Shown: positions 9,908-17,560 of the stretch, piece by piece | Position numbering within the stretch: the stretch's first letter is position 1 | How the letters are laid out: each line of letters begins with the position of its first letter | NCBI RefSeq assembly: GCF_013391805.1 | Contig: NZ_CP058364.1 | Location: 2,919,501 to 2,983,500, forward strand | Length of the DNA stretch: 64,000 nucleotides | Reading direction: 5' to 3' | Origin: Galbibacter sp. BG1 | GTDB taxonomy: Bacteria; Bacteroidota; Bacteroidia; Flavobacteriales; Flavobacteriaceae | Program-made: the position numbers and the translations under genes | Notes under the pieces: generated by a model | Seen by the model: the letters and a program-made list of their open reading frames with translations, nothing else | What the model was told of the DNA's origin: nothing | Database searches by the model: none

Positions 9908-10213
9908 TTAAAACCGGATTGAGATGTCCAAATGCCCGCCTAATCCTTCGTTAATAATTCTTTGCAAGGTCGAAAATCTAATGTCCTTTAAATTTCTCTC
10001 TAATTTGGAAATATACGACTTATTTGTTCCAGCCAATACGGCTAGTTGTTCTTGAGTAAGTCCTTTCTCCTCCCTTGCTTGTTGTATCAAAACGCCAAGC
10101 TTAAAAGCATCATATTCCGTTTCAAATTCCTCACGCTTTTCAGTGCCTCTTTTGCCGATTTTTTCATCTACAAATTGGTCTAGGCTTTTCAAATTTTTAT
10201 TCTTTGCTATCAT
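9908..10213 (-). CDS. higA: XRE-family antitoxin (HigA-like)
   Basis: A 101-residue protein with a helix-turn-helix domain from about residue 38 to 92 (LIQQAREEKGLTQEQLAVLA, then KSYISKLERNLKDIRFSTL) preceded by a polar N-terminal region. This layout matches antitoxins of the HigBA type encoded after their toxin. The frame of a toxin C-terminus ends 15 bp inside its start, the overlap usual for these operons. The toxin is truncated by the IS3 element, so this antitoxin is now an orphan and probably lacks its own promoter. It may have been the second gene of the distal integron cassette. Confidence 0.75.
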   Translation of the reverse strand: MIAKNKNLKSLDQFVDEKIGKRGTEKREEFETEYDAFKLGVLIQQAREEKGLTQEQLAVLAGTNKSYISKLERNLKDIRFSTLQRIINEGLGGHLDISIRF

Positions 10214-10294
10214 AATATTCCTTTTTTATTTGCTCTGCTTTATCAATCTGGTCTTTTGGTGTTTTTTGGGTCTTTTTTTGAAATCCATGACCGA
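10197..10294 (-). pseudogene. C-terminal fragment of a HigB/RelE-type toxin
   Basis: Read on the minus strand from the IS edge, an open frame gives HGFQKKTQKTPKDQIDKAEQ and ends KEYYDSKE, the typical C-terminus of Gp49/HigB-like mRNA interferases (conserved HGFxKKTQKTP segment). It stops at a TAA overlapping the start of the antitoxin gene. The N-terminal two thirds are missing: the frame is cut exactly at the left end of the IS3 element, and the sequence beyond the right end starts with only MRQEI-like codons. Confidence 0.7.
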
Positions 10295-10320
10295 TGTAAG
10301 CTTCCCCATAATAGAACTGC

Positions 10321-11109
10321 TTAATTTTCTAAAACTGGTTTAAAAATACCGTTTTTAATTCTACTTTGGCTAGCCAAAGTAGAATTAAGTTTTGCATATT
10401 TTACCGGAGGGATTTTTCCCAAGGCATCGTGAGGTCTGTGGTTATTGTAGTCATCGACCCATATTTGCGTCTGTTCCCTTACCTGATCAATGTTCTGGAA
10501 TATGTATTTGTTTAGTACCCCGCGTCTATAGCTGCCATTGAAGCGTTCTATAAAAGCATTTTGGGTTGGTTTCCCAGGCTCTATGTACTGGAAAGCTATC
10601 TCGTGCATTTCGCTCCATTGTGATGCGATCTCGGCGATAAATTCCGGCCCATTGTCCATCCGTATCTTCCGGGGCTTCCCTCTTTTGTTGATGAGATGGT
10701 TGAGCACCCAAACCACCCGGCTGCTGGTCAATGAAAAGTCTATTTCTATATGGAGCGCCTCCCTGTTAAAATCATCGATGATGTTAAAGGCCCTGAAGCG
10801 TCTTTTGTTCTCTAGGACATCGGTTACAAAATCCATGCTCCAGGTATGGTTAAGTTGATCTGGTACATTTAAAGGCTCCTTGACCCTTGCCGGTAAACGT
10901 TTCTTTGCCTTTCTTCTCAAGGGAAGCCCCAGTGACACATAGACCCTGTACACCCTTTTATGGTTCCATGGCTTGCCCTCTTCCCGCAATCGGTCGTAAG
11001 CCTTCCAAAACCCCTCTTCAGAATGCGCTTCAGCTTTCTCTTTCAAAGCTCGTTCTATCTCACTGTCATCTTTGGCTATCGGGTTGTAGTAATAAACACT
11101 CTTGCTCAT
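10321..11109 (-). CDS. IS3-family transposase, orfB (DDE catalytic part)
   Basis: A 262-residue reading from the first ATG. The rve integrase core is complete: first D in [12 protein letters not shown], second D in [13 protein letters not shown], and E in [14 protein letters not shown]. The N-terminal HTH_21 region precedes it. The same frame is open upstream of the ATG to about 11199 ([18 protein letters not shown]...), so the real product is probably an OrfAB fusion made by -1 slippage on the A-rich run at 11190-11198 (minus strand A AAA AAG), as in other IS3 elements. It looks intact. Confidence 0.85.
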   Translation of the reverse strand: MSKSVYYYNPIAKDDSEIERALKEKAEAHSEEGFWKAYDRLREEGKPWNHKRVYRVYVSLGLPLRRKAKKRLPARVKEPLNVPDQLNHTWSMDFVTDVLENKRRFRAFNIIDDFNREALHIEIDFSLTSSRVVWVLNHLINKRGKPRKIRMDNGPEFIAEIASQWSEMHEIAFQYIEPGKPTQNAFIERFNGSYRRGVLNKYIFQNIDQVREQTQIWVDDYNNHRPHDALGKIPPVKYAKLNSTLASQSRIKNGIFKPVLEN

Positions 11110-11183
11110 TCCCAGGACACGGCACGCCCTACTGATACCGTAATGAATGAGCTCTTTGCTGATACTCCGCTTACGGCAGGGCT

Positions 11184-11450
11184 TTAGAGCTTTTTTTCGA
11201 TAACCTCCTTGGCCATCTGGTGGTCAAGGGCCAATGTGGCATACATCTGCTTGAGCTTACGGTTTTCCTCTTCGAGCTCCTTTAACCGTTTTAGCTCCTT
11301 ACCGCTCATCCCTGCATAGCGTTCCCGCCATTTGTAGAAGGCAGCGGTGCTCACACCGTGCTCACGGCTGATCTGATCAGCTGTTTTGCCGTTGTCGAAT
11401 TCTTTTAAAATCTTTGCGATCTGTTGCGGACTGAATTTACTCTTTCTCAT
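11184..11450 (-). CDS. IS3-family transposase, orfA (helix-turn-helix)
   Basis: An 88-residue protein with the HTH_Tnp_1 start [18 protein letters not shown], a recognition region [17 protein letters not shown], and a leucine-zipper-like C-terminal helix ([19 protein letters not shown]) used for multimerisation. It ends VIEKKL at the slippery run that joins it to orfB. It binds the IS ends. Confidence 0.85.
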   Translation of the reverse strand: MRKSKFSPQQIAKILKEFDNGKTADQISREHGVSTAAFYKWRERYAGMSGKELKRLKELEEENRKLKQMYATLALDHQMAKEVIEKKL

Positions 11451-11516
11451 AATTGCTGTTTAAAATTAATAAAATTATTATACTTCTAAACAGTTCGGTT
11501 ATAAGGGGAGCTTACA

Positions 11517-11530
11517 ATTTCTTGTCTCAT
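11517..11530 (-). pseudogene. First codons of a toxin gene cut by the IS3 element
   Basis: Directly right of the IS, a minus-strand ATG at 11530 reads MRQEI before the IS boundary. HigB-like toxins with the HGFxKKTQKTP C-terminus often start in a similar way, so this may be the N-terminus of the toxin whose C-terminus is at 10197-10294. The match is only five codons and is inference. Confidence 0.3.
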
Positions 11531-11568
11531 TTTTTATTGAAGTTCATCGTTTTTTGTGCATTACACAC

Positions 11569-11760
11569 AACGGTTTTGTATATGGCTCGTAGCGTGTAAA
11601 TTAGCGATAACTATTCGGTTAAGCACGAGCCGAATTTTTTAATTTTCTTATTACCTTTTTTTTCAATAAGCCAAATTAAAAAATTTGGCGGACTTGCAAA
11701 AATGCCTTAACTTCGATTAAGTAACTATTTAGCTATGAGCTATATACGTTGTTAGGCAAC
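11569..11760 (-). repeat. attC of cassette 22 (family C, long)
   Basis: Outer arms GTTAGGCAAC (11751-11760) and the cassette start at 12428. Inner arms are GTATATGGCTCG and GAGCTATATAC; a central hairpin GCCAAAT/ATTTGGC is near 11675. Nearly identical to 24134-24324. The higA stop codon lies inside the outer arm. Confidence 0.8.
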
Positions 11761-12054
11761 GTTTTTATTTCCGTAATGTTCAATTTCGTTCAGCTCTTTT
11801 TGTTTACTTTCTTTTTCCTCTTCGATGTCATAATCATCTTGAATTCCAAGCCAAAATTTTGCAGAATTTCCAAAATATTTACTCAATCGTAAGGCAGTGT
11901 CTGCTGTGATTCTGCGTTTACCTTTTATAATTTCAGATATTCGAGTTTGAGGAATTTTCAAGTCCTTTGAAAGTCGGTATGCCGTAATTTCAAGTGGTTC
12001 AAGAAATTCAAAATTCAAAATTTCTCCTGGATGTACGTTTGCTAACTTTTCCAT
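11752..12054 (-). CDS. higA: HigA-family antitoxin, cassette 22
   Basis: A 100-residue protein of the HigA addiction-module family: HPGEILNFEFLEPLEITAYR leads into an XRE helix-turn-helix (AYRLSKDLKIPQTRISEIIK, then ADTALRLSKYFGNSAKFW). It neutralises the HigB toxin encoded 13 bp upstream and represses the operon in known systems. Its last codons, AAC GTT GCC TAA, come from the conserved cassette end and the attC outer arm, so the tail KNVA is built from recombination-site DNA. The protein is identical to the copy at 24316-24618. Toxin-antitoxin cassettes are well known in chromosomal integrons, where they are thought to stabilise arrays. Confidence 0.9.
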   Translation of the reverse strand: MEKLANVHPGEILNFEFLEPLEITAYRLSKDLKIPQTRISEIIKGKRRITADTALRLSKYFGNSAKFWLGIQDDYDIEEEKESKQKELNEIEHYGNKNVA

Positions 12055-12067
12055 TATTTTACTTTTT

Positions 12068-12349
12068 TTAGTGATAATCGATTATTTCCACTTCGCTTGC
12101 GTTTCCGCTTTCCCAATTGAATATAATCCGCCATTGTTTATTAATCCGAATACTGTAAAACTCTTTTAATTTCCCAGTTAGTTTTTCAAGTCGGTTTGAA
12201 GGCGGAATTTTCAAATCGGATATATCCTGCGAATTATTCAACATTCTTAATTTCCGACGTCCAACGTTCTGTATTTCAATCGGCATTTTTTTTACTCGGA
12301 TTCCATTCCAGATTTGTTCCGTCTGTTTTGAGCCAAAAGAAATAATCAT
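12068..12349 (-). CDS. higB: HigB-family toxin, cassette 22
   Basis: A 93-residue RelE/HigB-superfamily protein: MIISFGSKQTEQIWNG start, RRKLRMLNNSQDISDLKIPP middle, and the conserved C-terminal FYSIRINKQWRIIFNWE block that carries the RNase active-site arginines. Family members cleave mRNA on the ribosome. The toxin-first order and the adjacent antitoxin are typical of higBA. A leader of about 80 nt separates it from the cassette boundary and contains a -7 element (12374-12381). Identical to 24632-24913. Confidence 0.9.
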   Translation of the reverse strand: MIISFGSKQTEQIWNGIRVKKMPIEIQNVGRRKLRMLNNSQDISDLKIPPSNRLEKLTGKLKEFYSIRINKQWRIIFNWESGNASEVEIIDYH

Positions 12350-12373
12350 AGTTTTGTTTTACGTTACTAACGT

Positions 12374-12381
12374 CAAAGATA
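12374..12381 (-). promoter_or_regulatory. Candidate -7 element TATCTTTG for higBA (cassette 22)
   Basis: The minus strand reads TATCTTTG, fitting the Bacteroidota consensus TAnnTTTG, about 25 nt before the toxin ATG. No clear -33 TTTG at ideal spacing. It indicates that this cassette brings its own promoter. Confidence 0.5.
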
Positions 12382-12426
12382 AGTAAATTATTTGAATGTT
12401 TGCAGATTTTTTTTCAAATGTTGCCT

Positions 12427-12556
12427 AACGTTTATGCTATGTGTCCGTTGCGGTTTTAATTTCGAATATAATCAAAATAGTTGAGAGGTCTGTGCTTGCG
12501 TTGATTTTCCGCTGAGGAAAATCAGCAGCAATGGCATATAGCTACTGTTGGGGCGC
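12427..12556 (-). repeat. attC of cassette 21 (family B)
   Basis: Outer arm GTTGGGGCGC at 12547-12556 matches the cassette start. Inner arms are TTATGCTATGTGTCC and GGCATATAGCTAC, with a central hairpin GATTTTC/GAAAATC. Confidence 0.8.
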
Positions 12557-12729
12557 GTTACATTCCGTCTCTGCCCATAGTTTTTCAGTTCAGTTCCCTA
12601 AAGTTCGCATATTTTTGGAAAGGGAAGGAGATTGGAGTTCCGTCGTACATTTGGTAATGGAAACGAGTTTTGTCTGCTTTTTGGGTTGTCGTAGAGGAAC
12701 TGGATTTTCTTTCCTTTAATGCGCCCCAA
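12429..12729 (-). other. Cassette 21: 301-bp cassette without a recognisable gene
   Basis: One of six 301-bp units (cassettes 1, 11, 12, 19, 20, 21). About 130 bp is attC. In the remaining 170 bp the only minus-strand frame with an ATG start is about 21 codons (MYDGTPISFPIQ...). A plus-strand frame of 62 codons begins inside the attC stem and runs against the cassette direction, so I do not accept it as a gene. This copy is the most diverged of the six. Confidence 0.65.
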
Positions 12730-12857
12730 CGTTTATGCTATGTGTCCGTTGCGGTATCGATTTCGAATATAATCAAAATAGTTGAGAGCTCTGTTCTTGC
12801 GTTGATTTTCCGCTGAGGAAAATCAGCAGCAATGGCATATAGCTACTGTTGGGGCGC
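12728..12857 (-). repeat. attC of cassette 20 (family B)
   Basis: Outer arm GTTGGGGCGC at 12848-12857; same inner arms and central hairpin as cassette 21. Confidence 0.8.
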
Positions 12858-13030
12858 GTTACATTCCGTCGCCGCCCATAGTTTTTCAGTTCAGTTCCCT
12901 AAAGTTCGTATATTTTTGGATAGGGAAGGAGATTGGAGTTCCGTCTTACATTTCGTGATGGAAACGAGTTTTGTCTGCTTTATGGGTTGTAGTAGAGCAA
13001 CTGGATTTTCTTTCCTTTAATGCGCCCCAA
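12730..13030 (-). other. Cassette 20: 301-bp non-coding cassette
   Basis: A tandem copy of the 301-bp unit with scattered substitutions relative to its neighbours. No convincing gene in either direction. Confidence 0.65.
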
Positions 13031-13158
13031 CGTTTATGCTATGTGTCCGTTGCGGTTTTATTTTCGAATATAGTCAAAATACTCGAAAGGGTTGTTCTTG
13101 CGATGATTTTCCGTTGAGGAAAATCAGCAGCAATGGCATATAGCTACTGTTGGGGCGC
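13029..13158 (-). repeat. attC of cassette 19 (family B)
   Basis: Outer arm GTTGGGGCGC at 13149-13158. The central hairpin differs slightly (GATTTTCCGTTGAGGAAAATC). Confidence 0.8.
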
Positions 13159-13331
13159 GTTACATTCCGTCGCTGCCCATAGTTTTTCAGTTCAGTTCCC
13201 TAAAGTTCGCATATTTTTGGATAGGGAAGGAGATTGGAGTTCCGTCGTACATTTCGTTCTGGAAACGAGTTTTGTCTGCTTTTTGGGTTGTCTTAGAGGA
13301 ACTGAATTTTCTTTCCTTTAATGCGCCCCAA
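13031..13331 (-). other. Cassette 19: 301-bp non-coding cassette
   Basis: Third of three tandem 301-bp units, with several substitutions in the variable part of the attC. No convincing gene. Confidence 0.65.
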
Positions 13332-13523
13332 CGGTTTGGCTATGAACAGTACGGGAGCAAACAGGGCTTACTTTCCGCCACACACATAGCAAAATCTTTT
13401 TGTTTTGTTTTTTCTTTTCCTTGGTTAAAGCAAAATCCAAAAGATTTTGCGGACTTCATAAAAATACACAAACCTTTCGATTAAGCTCGAACCCCGTATT
13501 GTTTATAGGTTGTGTTAGCAAAT
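13330..13523 (-). repeat. attC of cassette 18 (family D, long)
   Basis: Outer arm GTTAGCAAAT at 13514-13523 matches the cassette start. Inner arms are GGCTATGAACAGTACGGG and CCCGTATTGTTTATAGG. A central hairpin GCAAAATC/GATTTTGC lies near 13430-13450. Related to cassette 13. Confidence 0.75.
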
Positions 13524-13530
13524 GTTTTTT

Positions 13531-14109
13531 TCATTCTAGAATTTCAAATGAATCCAGAAACTTGCTACGTGATTTATTGAAAAGTTTGCCCTTTCCGCCA
13601 TCTGTGAGTACCATTATTCTGTATAAAATCCCGTCATTCAAATAGATTCTGCTAGTTAGCTGAACTTTAGAACTGTCTATTTTTGTCAATATTTCACGTC
13701 CAGGATAATCCCTTTCCTTAAGTACCTGTTCGTAATTAATTTGTCCATTAAATGTTGAAATTAAATGTTCCTTTTCATTAATAATCATTTCTTCGAAGTC
13801 ATTGTCCGTTTTCAAATCTGGACGAAGGCTATAGGTTATATCATAGGTCATGTTCAAATTTATACTGTCCTGAATATTTAGACGATAGAAATGGTTTTCT
13901 ATTTCCCCTAACCATTCATCTTTGAAAACATTTGTCCCTTGTCGCAATTCATAATCAGGAAACTGAATTTTAAAACGTCCATCATCTGAAATGATTTCTT
14001 TCCATTCTCCAGTTACTACATCAATTGGCTCTTTTATTCTTTTCTTTTCAGGTTTTGAAGTACAGGCAATAAAAAAGCTAAATAATAAAAGTCCCACTAT
14101 TTTCTTCAT
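13531..14109 (-). CDS. Predicted lipoprotein of unknown function, cassette 18
   Basis: A protein of about 192 residues beginning MKKIVGLLLFSFFIACTSKP, a lipoprotein signal peptide with cysteine after FFIA. The remainder is soluble and beta-rich (GRFKIQFPDYELRQGTN, YDITYSLRPDLK, YPGREILTKI, RFLDSFEILE-like end), reminiscent of PsbP/LpqN-like folds of secreted proteins, but I do not recognise a named family. I chose the ATG at 14109 over the one four codons upstream because it gives a clean signal peptide and lies closer to the expected ribosome start. The gene begins about 28 nt into the cassette. Confidence 0.7.
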   Translation of the reverse strand: MKKIVGLLLFSFFIACTSKPEKKRIKEPIDVVTGEWKEIISDDGRFKIQFPDYELRQGTNVFKDEWLGEIENHFYRLNIQDSINLNMTYDITYSLRPDLKTDNDFEEMIINEKEHLISTFNGQINYEQVLKERDYPGREILTKIDSSKVQLTSRIYLNDGILYRIMVLTDGGKGKLFNKSRSKFLDSFEILE

Positions 14110-14135
14110 AAATAAGGTCAAAGTAAATATTTGCT

Positions 14136-14266
14136 AACGTGTTTGTGTATGATTTCGTTGCGTGTTTCAGCAACTAATTTAGCAAATACAAACCGAATAG
14201 AAAATCCGCGAGGATTTTCGTAAGTAGGCTAGAACTAGCAATAAATTATATACGGTGTTATCTCTT
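14136..14266 (-). repeat. attC of cassette 17 (family A)
   Basis: Outer arm GTTATCTCTT at 14257-14266 matches the cassette start at 15079. Inner arms GTGTATGATT and AATTATATAC; central hairpin GAAAATC/GATTTTC. The gene's TAA is in the outer arm. Confidence 0.8.
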
Positions 14267-14971
14267 GTTTTTATTCCGCTGTTTCTTTTTTCGTTCACGT
14301 TTATATTTCCGTAATTCCTTTTTTGTCGGCGGTTTTGTAATAGCATAAGATGAACCAGAATACATATAGCTTATGAACGGAACTTTTTCTGCAAAATCCT
14401 TTCCGTATTTTTCTAGTTCTCCAATTTCTCCAATGTTTTTATTAAACTCAATTATAAATTCCGCTTCTTCAATTCCTTTTTGTGAAGTTGGTGTCCAAAA
14501 GTTTTTAAAAGAATAGTTATTATTCTCTTTTAATTCGTAAATATTTGTGATTCCGTCAAATCCTTGTTGCCAATCTTTAATATACTTATCACTCGGTATT
14601 TTTTGAATTCCGCTATTTGATATGTATTCATATAAGTTTTTAGAGATTGATTTTGGTAGCAAATAAGTTTGTACAAATGTGTCCGCCTTATAATTATCTT
14701 CCCAAACCTCGAAAACAAAATATATTATCTTACCACTTATAGAATCATTGTCTTTGGTAATTTCGAGTAAACTTCCAGGATTCCAACTTCTGAAAACGAA
14801 TTCCGATTTAGTATCTAATTCAGGAAGTTTAAAATCTTTAATATCACTGTCCTGATACTTTTTCCAAAACAGAGTGTCGCTGTCTTTTGTTAAATATAAT
14901 TCCGACTTTTCAGTCTGGCTATTTGCAGAAATCGATAGTAAAATCGTAAGTAAGAGTGTCAATATTTTCAT
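14258..14971 (-). CDS. Secreted protein of unknown function, cassette 17
   Basis: A 237-residue protein with an N-terminal signal peptide (MKILTLLLTILLSISANSQ) and a highly basic C-terminus (KKELRKYKRERKKKQRNKNK). The middle has SDTLFWKKYQDSDIKDF, KIIYFVFEVWEDN and a repeated tyrosine-rich tail section. I do not recognise a family. The basic tail ends in codons derived from the conserved cassette-end motif and the attC arm. A TACATTTG element 18 bp upstream of the start suggests its own promoter. Confidence 0.7.
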   Translation of the reverse strand: MKILTLLLTILLSISANSQTEKSELYLTKDSDTLFWKKYQDSDIKDFKLPELDTKSEFVFRSWNPGSLLEITKDNDSISGKIIYFVFEVWEDNYKADTFVQTYLLPKSISKNLYEYISNSGIQKIPSDKYIKDWQQGFDGITNIYELKENNNYSFKNFWTPTSQKGIEEAEFIIEFNKNIGEIGELEKYGKDFAEKVPFISYMYSGSSYAITKPPTKKELRKYKRERKKKQRNKNKR

Positions 14972-14988
14972 TTCTGATTATTTTCTAT

Positions 14989-14996
14989 CAAATGTA
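14989..14996 (-). promoter_or_regulatory. Candidate -7 element TACATTTG, cassette 17
   Basis: The minus strand reads TACATTTG (consensus TAnnTTTG) shortly upstream of the ATG at 14971, inside the roughly 108-nt leader of this cassette. Confidence 0.45.
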
Positions 14997-15077
14997 TTAT
15001 TTGACAATTAATCATAAAAGTCAAAATGAGTGAACTGCCTTTTTTAATTAGCGAAAAGTTTTTCCCAAATAAGAGAT

Positions 15078-15206
15078 AACGGTTTTGTGTATGATTTCGT
15101 TGCGTGTTTGAGCAACTAAATTAGCAAATACAAACCGAATAGAAAATCTGTGAGGATTTTCGTAAGTAGGCGATTACTAGCAATGAATTATACACGTTGT
15201 TGGCAA
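15078..15206 (-). repeat. attC of cassette 16 (family A)
   Basis: Outer arm GTTGGCAA at 15199-15206 matches the cassette start. Inner arms GTGTATGATT and AATTATACAC; central hairpin GAAAATC/GATTTTC. Same sequence as in cassettes 3, 4 and 14. Confidence 0.85.
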
Positions 15207-15209
15207 TAG

Positions 15210-15794
15210 TTATTTTATTTTCTTTCCGTTTTTATATTCTTTTTTTGTTTCGGCTCCATCATCTTTTAGGCAATATTCTATTCCGTTTTTCTTTCCATTT
15301 ATAAATTCACAACGATATTTCAATTTCTCTCCGTCTTCTGAATATCCCAATTCAAGTCCGTTTTTCTTTTTACCAAGGTATTGACAGCTATAAGTCAGTT
15401 TTCCGTTTTTAAATTGTTCTACAAGAATTTTTATTCCATCATTGTTATAGGTTGTTGTTTCAAAGATTTCGCCTTCTAAATTGTATTTAATTTCTTTTGA
15501 AAGAACTAATGGTTTTTCAGGATTGTAAATGCTCTTATTGGATACTCTTATTTCTTTTCCATTATAATATAAATTGCTCGAGAGAATTATTCCATTTTTA
15601 TATACCTCTTCATAAACTAAATGTCCATTTTTCCGTTTGCTTTGAGCAGTTCCAGTAAAGAGTTTATCATTTGAAACTTTATAAACCAAATTATTCTCAA
15701 TGTAGGTTTCTTTCATTCCGATTTTTTCTTGCGAAATCAGTTCATTGAAAGTAAAGAACATTAATAAAATCAATATGTTTCTAAATTTGGTCAT
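15210..15794 (-). CDS. Secreted MORN-repeat protein, cassette 16 (copy 1 of 4)
   Basis: A 194-residue protein with signal peptide (MTKFRNILILLMFF, ending before LISQ) and several MORN_2/YwqK-type repeats of the form Y-x-x-G-x-x (ERY-like units: YKNGIILSSNLYYNGKEI, YNLEGEIFETTTYNNDG, KKNGLELGYSEDGEK, INGKKNGIEYCLKDDG, YKNGKKIK). YwqK-like proteins are sometimes linked with toxin immunity, but the role here is unknown. I chose the ATG 12 nt inside the cassette; the longer upstream frame runs back into the neighbouring attC. The gene therefore has almost no leader and must be transcribed from outside the cassette. Identical protein at 16589, 22812 and 23539. Confidence 0.8.
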   Translation of the reverse strand: MTKFRNILILLMFFTFNELISQEKIGMKETYIENNLVYKVSNDKLFTGTAQSKRKNGHLVYEEVYKNGIILSSNLYYNGKEIRVSNKSIYNPEKPLVLSKEIKYNLEGEIFETTTYNNDGIKILVEQFKNGKLTYSCQYLGKKKNGLELGYSEDGEKLKYRCEFINGKKNGIEYCLKDDGAETKKEYKNGKKIK

Positions 15795-15804
15795 AATTAT
15801 TGCC

Positions 15805-15934
15805 AACGTGATTGTGTATGATTTCGTTGCGTGTTTGAGCAACTAATTTAGCAAATACAAACCGAATAGAAAATCTGCGAGGATTTTCGTAAGCAAGCCT
15901 TTACTAGCAATGAATTATACACGGTGTTGGCAAC
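15805..15934 (-). repeat. attC of cassette 15 (family A)
   Basis: Outer arm GTTGGCAAC at 15926-15934 matches the cassette start. Inner arms GTGTATGATT and AATTATACAC. Confidence 0.8.
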
Positions 15935-15949
15935 TGGCTTTTTATTCCG

Positions 15950-16408
15950 TTATACATTTAGTTTTCCATTCAGTTCAAAATTCCGTTCTGTATTTTGTTT
16001 GATATTTTTAACTATTAAATAAGTTAGAATTATAGACGAAATCAGAAATGGAATACTTGTCCAAAAAGCCAATTCATAAAGAGATTCATAATTCCAATTA
16101 CCAGAAGTTAAAAAATAAACCGAAATCCATAAGAGTAAAATCCCGATTAATTGAGTCAGGTTTTTAGTCCAATTTATTTTCACAAATAAGCTCAAAATCA
16201 GCAATATTTTTCCAATTAAAGATAGAAGTCCGATTGTCATAATATTGTCATCAAAATTTCCAGTTAATGTAAATCCGTAATTATCAATTAAATTCGAAAT
16301 ATATGCAATATCAATTATTCCCATAATTCCAATTCCGTGTCCAGCTCCAATTATTATGAACGAATGAATGAGTATTGTAAATATTGTTACTTTTTTTATT
16401 TCGCTCAT
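15950..16408 (-). CDS. Small four-segment membrane protein, cassette 15
   Basis: A 152-residue protein with four predicted membrane segments at about residues 8-32, 58-77, 82-103 and 113-136, both ends facing the same side. A glycine-rich GAGHGIGIMGIIDI segment follows the first helix. I recognise no family. The stop codon is about 15 nt from the attC arm, and the conserved motif CGGAATAAAAA follows it outside the reading frame. Confidence 0.65.
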   Translation of the reverse strand: MSEIKKVTIFTILIHSFIIIGAGHGIGIMGIIDIAYISNLIDNYGFTLTGNFDDNIMTIGLLSLIGKILLILSLFVKINWTKNLTQLIGILLLWISVYFLTSGNWNYESLYELAFWTSIPFLISSIILTYLIVKNIKQNTERNFELNGKLNV

Positions 16409-16456
16409 TTTTAAAAATGGGATTTTCCAATTATTCTCGTTTTTCAGCTTGTTGCC

Positions 16457-16585
16457 AACGGTTTTGTGTATGATTTCGTTGCGTGTTTGAGCAACTAAAT
16501 TAGCAAATACAAACCGAATAGAAAATCTGTGAGGATTTTCGTAAGTAGGCGATTACTAGCAATGAATTATACACGTTGTTGGCAA
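16457..16585 (-). repeat. attC of cassette 14 (family A)
   Basis: Outer arm GTTGGCAA at 16578-16585. Same sequence as the attC of cassette 16. Confidence 0.85.
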
Positions 16586-16588
16586 TAG

Positions 16589-17173
16589 TTATTTTATTTT
16601 CTTTCCGTTTTTATATTCTTTTTTTGTTTCGGCTCCATCATCTTTTAGGCAATATTCTATTCCGTTTTTCTTTCCATTTATAAATTCACAACGATATTTC
16701 AATTTCTCTCCGTCTTCTGAATATCCCAATTCAAGTCCGTTTTTCTTTTTACCAAGGTATTGACAGCTATAAGTCAGTTTTCCGTTTTTAAATTGTTCTA
16801 CAAGAATTTTTATTCCATCATTGTTATAGGTTGTTGTTTCAAAGATTTCGCCTTCTAAATTGTATTTAATTTCTTTTGAAAGAACTAATGGTTTTTCAGG
16901 ATTGTAAATGCTCTTATTGGATACTCTTATTTCTTTTCCATTATAATATAAATTGCTCGAGAGAATTATTCCATTTTTATATACCTCTTCATAAACTAAA
17001 TGTCCATTTTTCCGTTTGCTTTGAGCAGTTCCAGTAAAGAGTTTATCATTTGAAACTTTATAAACCAAATTATTCTCAATGTAGGTTTCTTTCATTCCGA
17101 TTTTTTCTTGCGAAATCAGTTCATTGAAAGTAAAGAACATTAATAAAATCAATATGTTTCTAAATTTGGTCAT
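16589..17173 (-). CDS. Secreted MORN-repeat protein, cassette 14 (copy 2 of 4)
   Basis: The encoded protein is identical to the one at 15210-15794: signal peptide plus YwqK/MORN_2-like repeats. The preceding cassette here (SMI1/KNR4, cassette 13) differs from that of copy 1 (membrane protein, cassette 15), which shows independent insertion or rearrangement of one cassette. Start ATG 12 nt inside the cassette. Confidence 0.8.
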   Translation of the reverse strand: MTKFRNILILLMFFTFNELISQEKIGMKETYIENNLVYKVSNDKLFTGTAQSKRKNGHLVYEEVYKNGIILSSNLYYNGKEIRVSNKSIYNPEKPLVLSKEIKYNLEGEIFETTTYNNDGIKILVEQFKNGKLTYSCQYLGKKKNGLELGYSEDGEKLKYRCEFINGKKNGIEYCLKDDGAETKKEYKNGKKIK

Positions 17174-17183
17174 AATTATTGCC

Positions 17184-17380
17184 AACGATCTCGGCTATGA
17201 TTAGTACGGGAATAAAAAAGAAATTAATTTCCGATTAAGCACTTAGCCAAAACTTTTTATTTTGTTTTAATTTTTCATTTTTTAAAGCCAGATCAAAAGA
17301 TTTGGCGGACATTATAAAAATACACTAAACTTTATATTAAGCACTTAGCCCCGTATTAATTATAGCCCTTGTTGTACACA
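17184..17380 (-). repeat. attC of cassette 13 (family D, long)
   Basis: Outer arm GTTGTACACA at 17371-17380 matches the cassette start. Inner arms GGCTATGATTAGTACGGG and CCCGTATTAATTATAG. Confidence 0.75.
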
Positions 17381-17387
17381 GTTGTTT

Positions 17388-17543
17388 TTATTCCGTTTTT
17401 GTTATTGATTTCAATGTGTATTTATCATTAGCCATCACATCAAATACTTTTGATTCACCTGTCTTTAGTCACTTTTTGTAAATCAATTTTCCGTTGAGAT
17501 AAATATAAAGTTCATTGTCCGTTGTCCTTTCTTTAAAAACCAT
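17388..17543 (-). pseudogene. Small ORF with an in-frame TGA, cassette 13
   Basis: Fifty-one codons (start MVFKERTTDNELYIYLNGKL, end YTLKSITKTE) interrupted once by TGA after LIYKK. The sequence on both sides is protein-like, so it is probably a small gene inactivated by a nonsense change, perhaps from a tryptophan codon. It lies downstream of the SMI1/KNR4 gene in the same cassette, making this a two-gene unit. No family recognised. Confidence 0.45.
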
Positions 17544-17560
17544 TTTTATATAAATAATTA

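Larger units (their letters stand above)
10295..11516 (-). mobile_element. IS3-family insertion sequence, about 1.2 kb
   Basis: Imperfect terminal inverted repeats mark the ends: TGTAAGCTTCCCCATAATAG at 10295 and, reversed on the other side, TGTAAGCTCCCCTTATAACC ending at 11516. It carries the two-frame orfA/orfB arrangement of the IS3 family on the minus strand. The flanks (CGA on the left, ATT on the right) are not a target duplication, and the toxin gene it interrupts lacks its middle, so a deletion accompanied or followed insertion. Confidence 0.85.

Noticed and set aside
10197-10343. Plus-strand frame over the toxin fragment and IS end
   Set aside because: The minus-strand reading gives a recognisable HigB C-terminus overlapping higA, so the plus-strand frame is a shadow.
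12531-12719. 62-codon plus-strand frame repeated in the 301-bp cassettes, as a gene
   Set aside because: It starts inside the attC stem, runs against the cassette direction, and has no ribosome-binding or promoter signal. Kept only as a low-interest finding.
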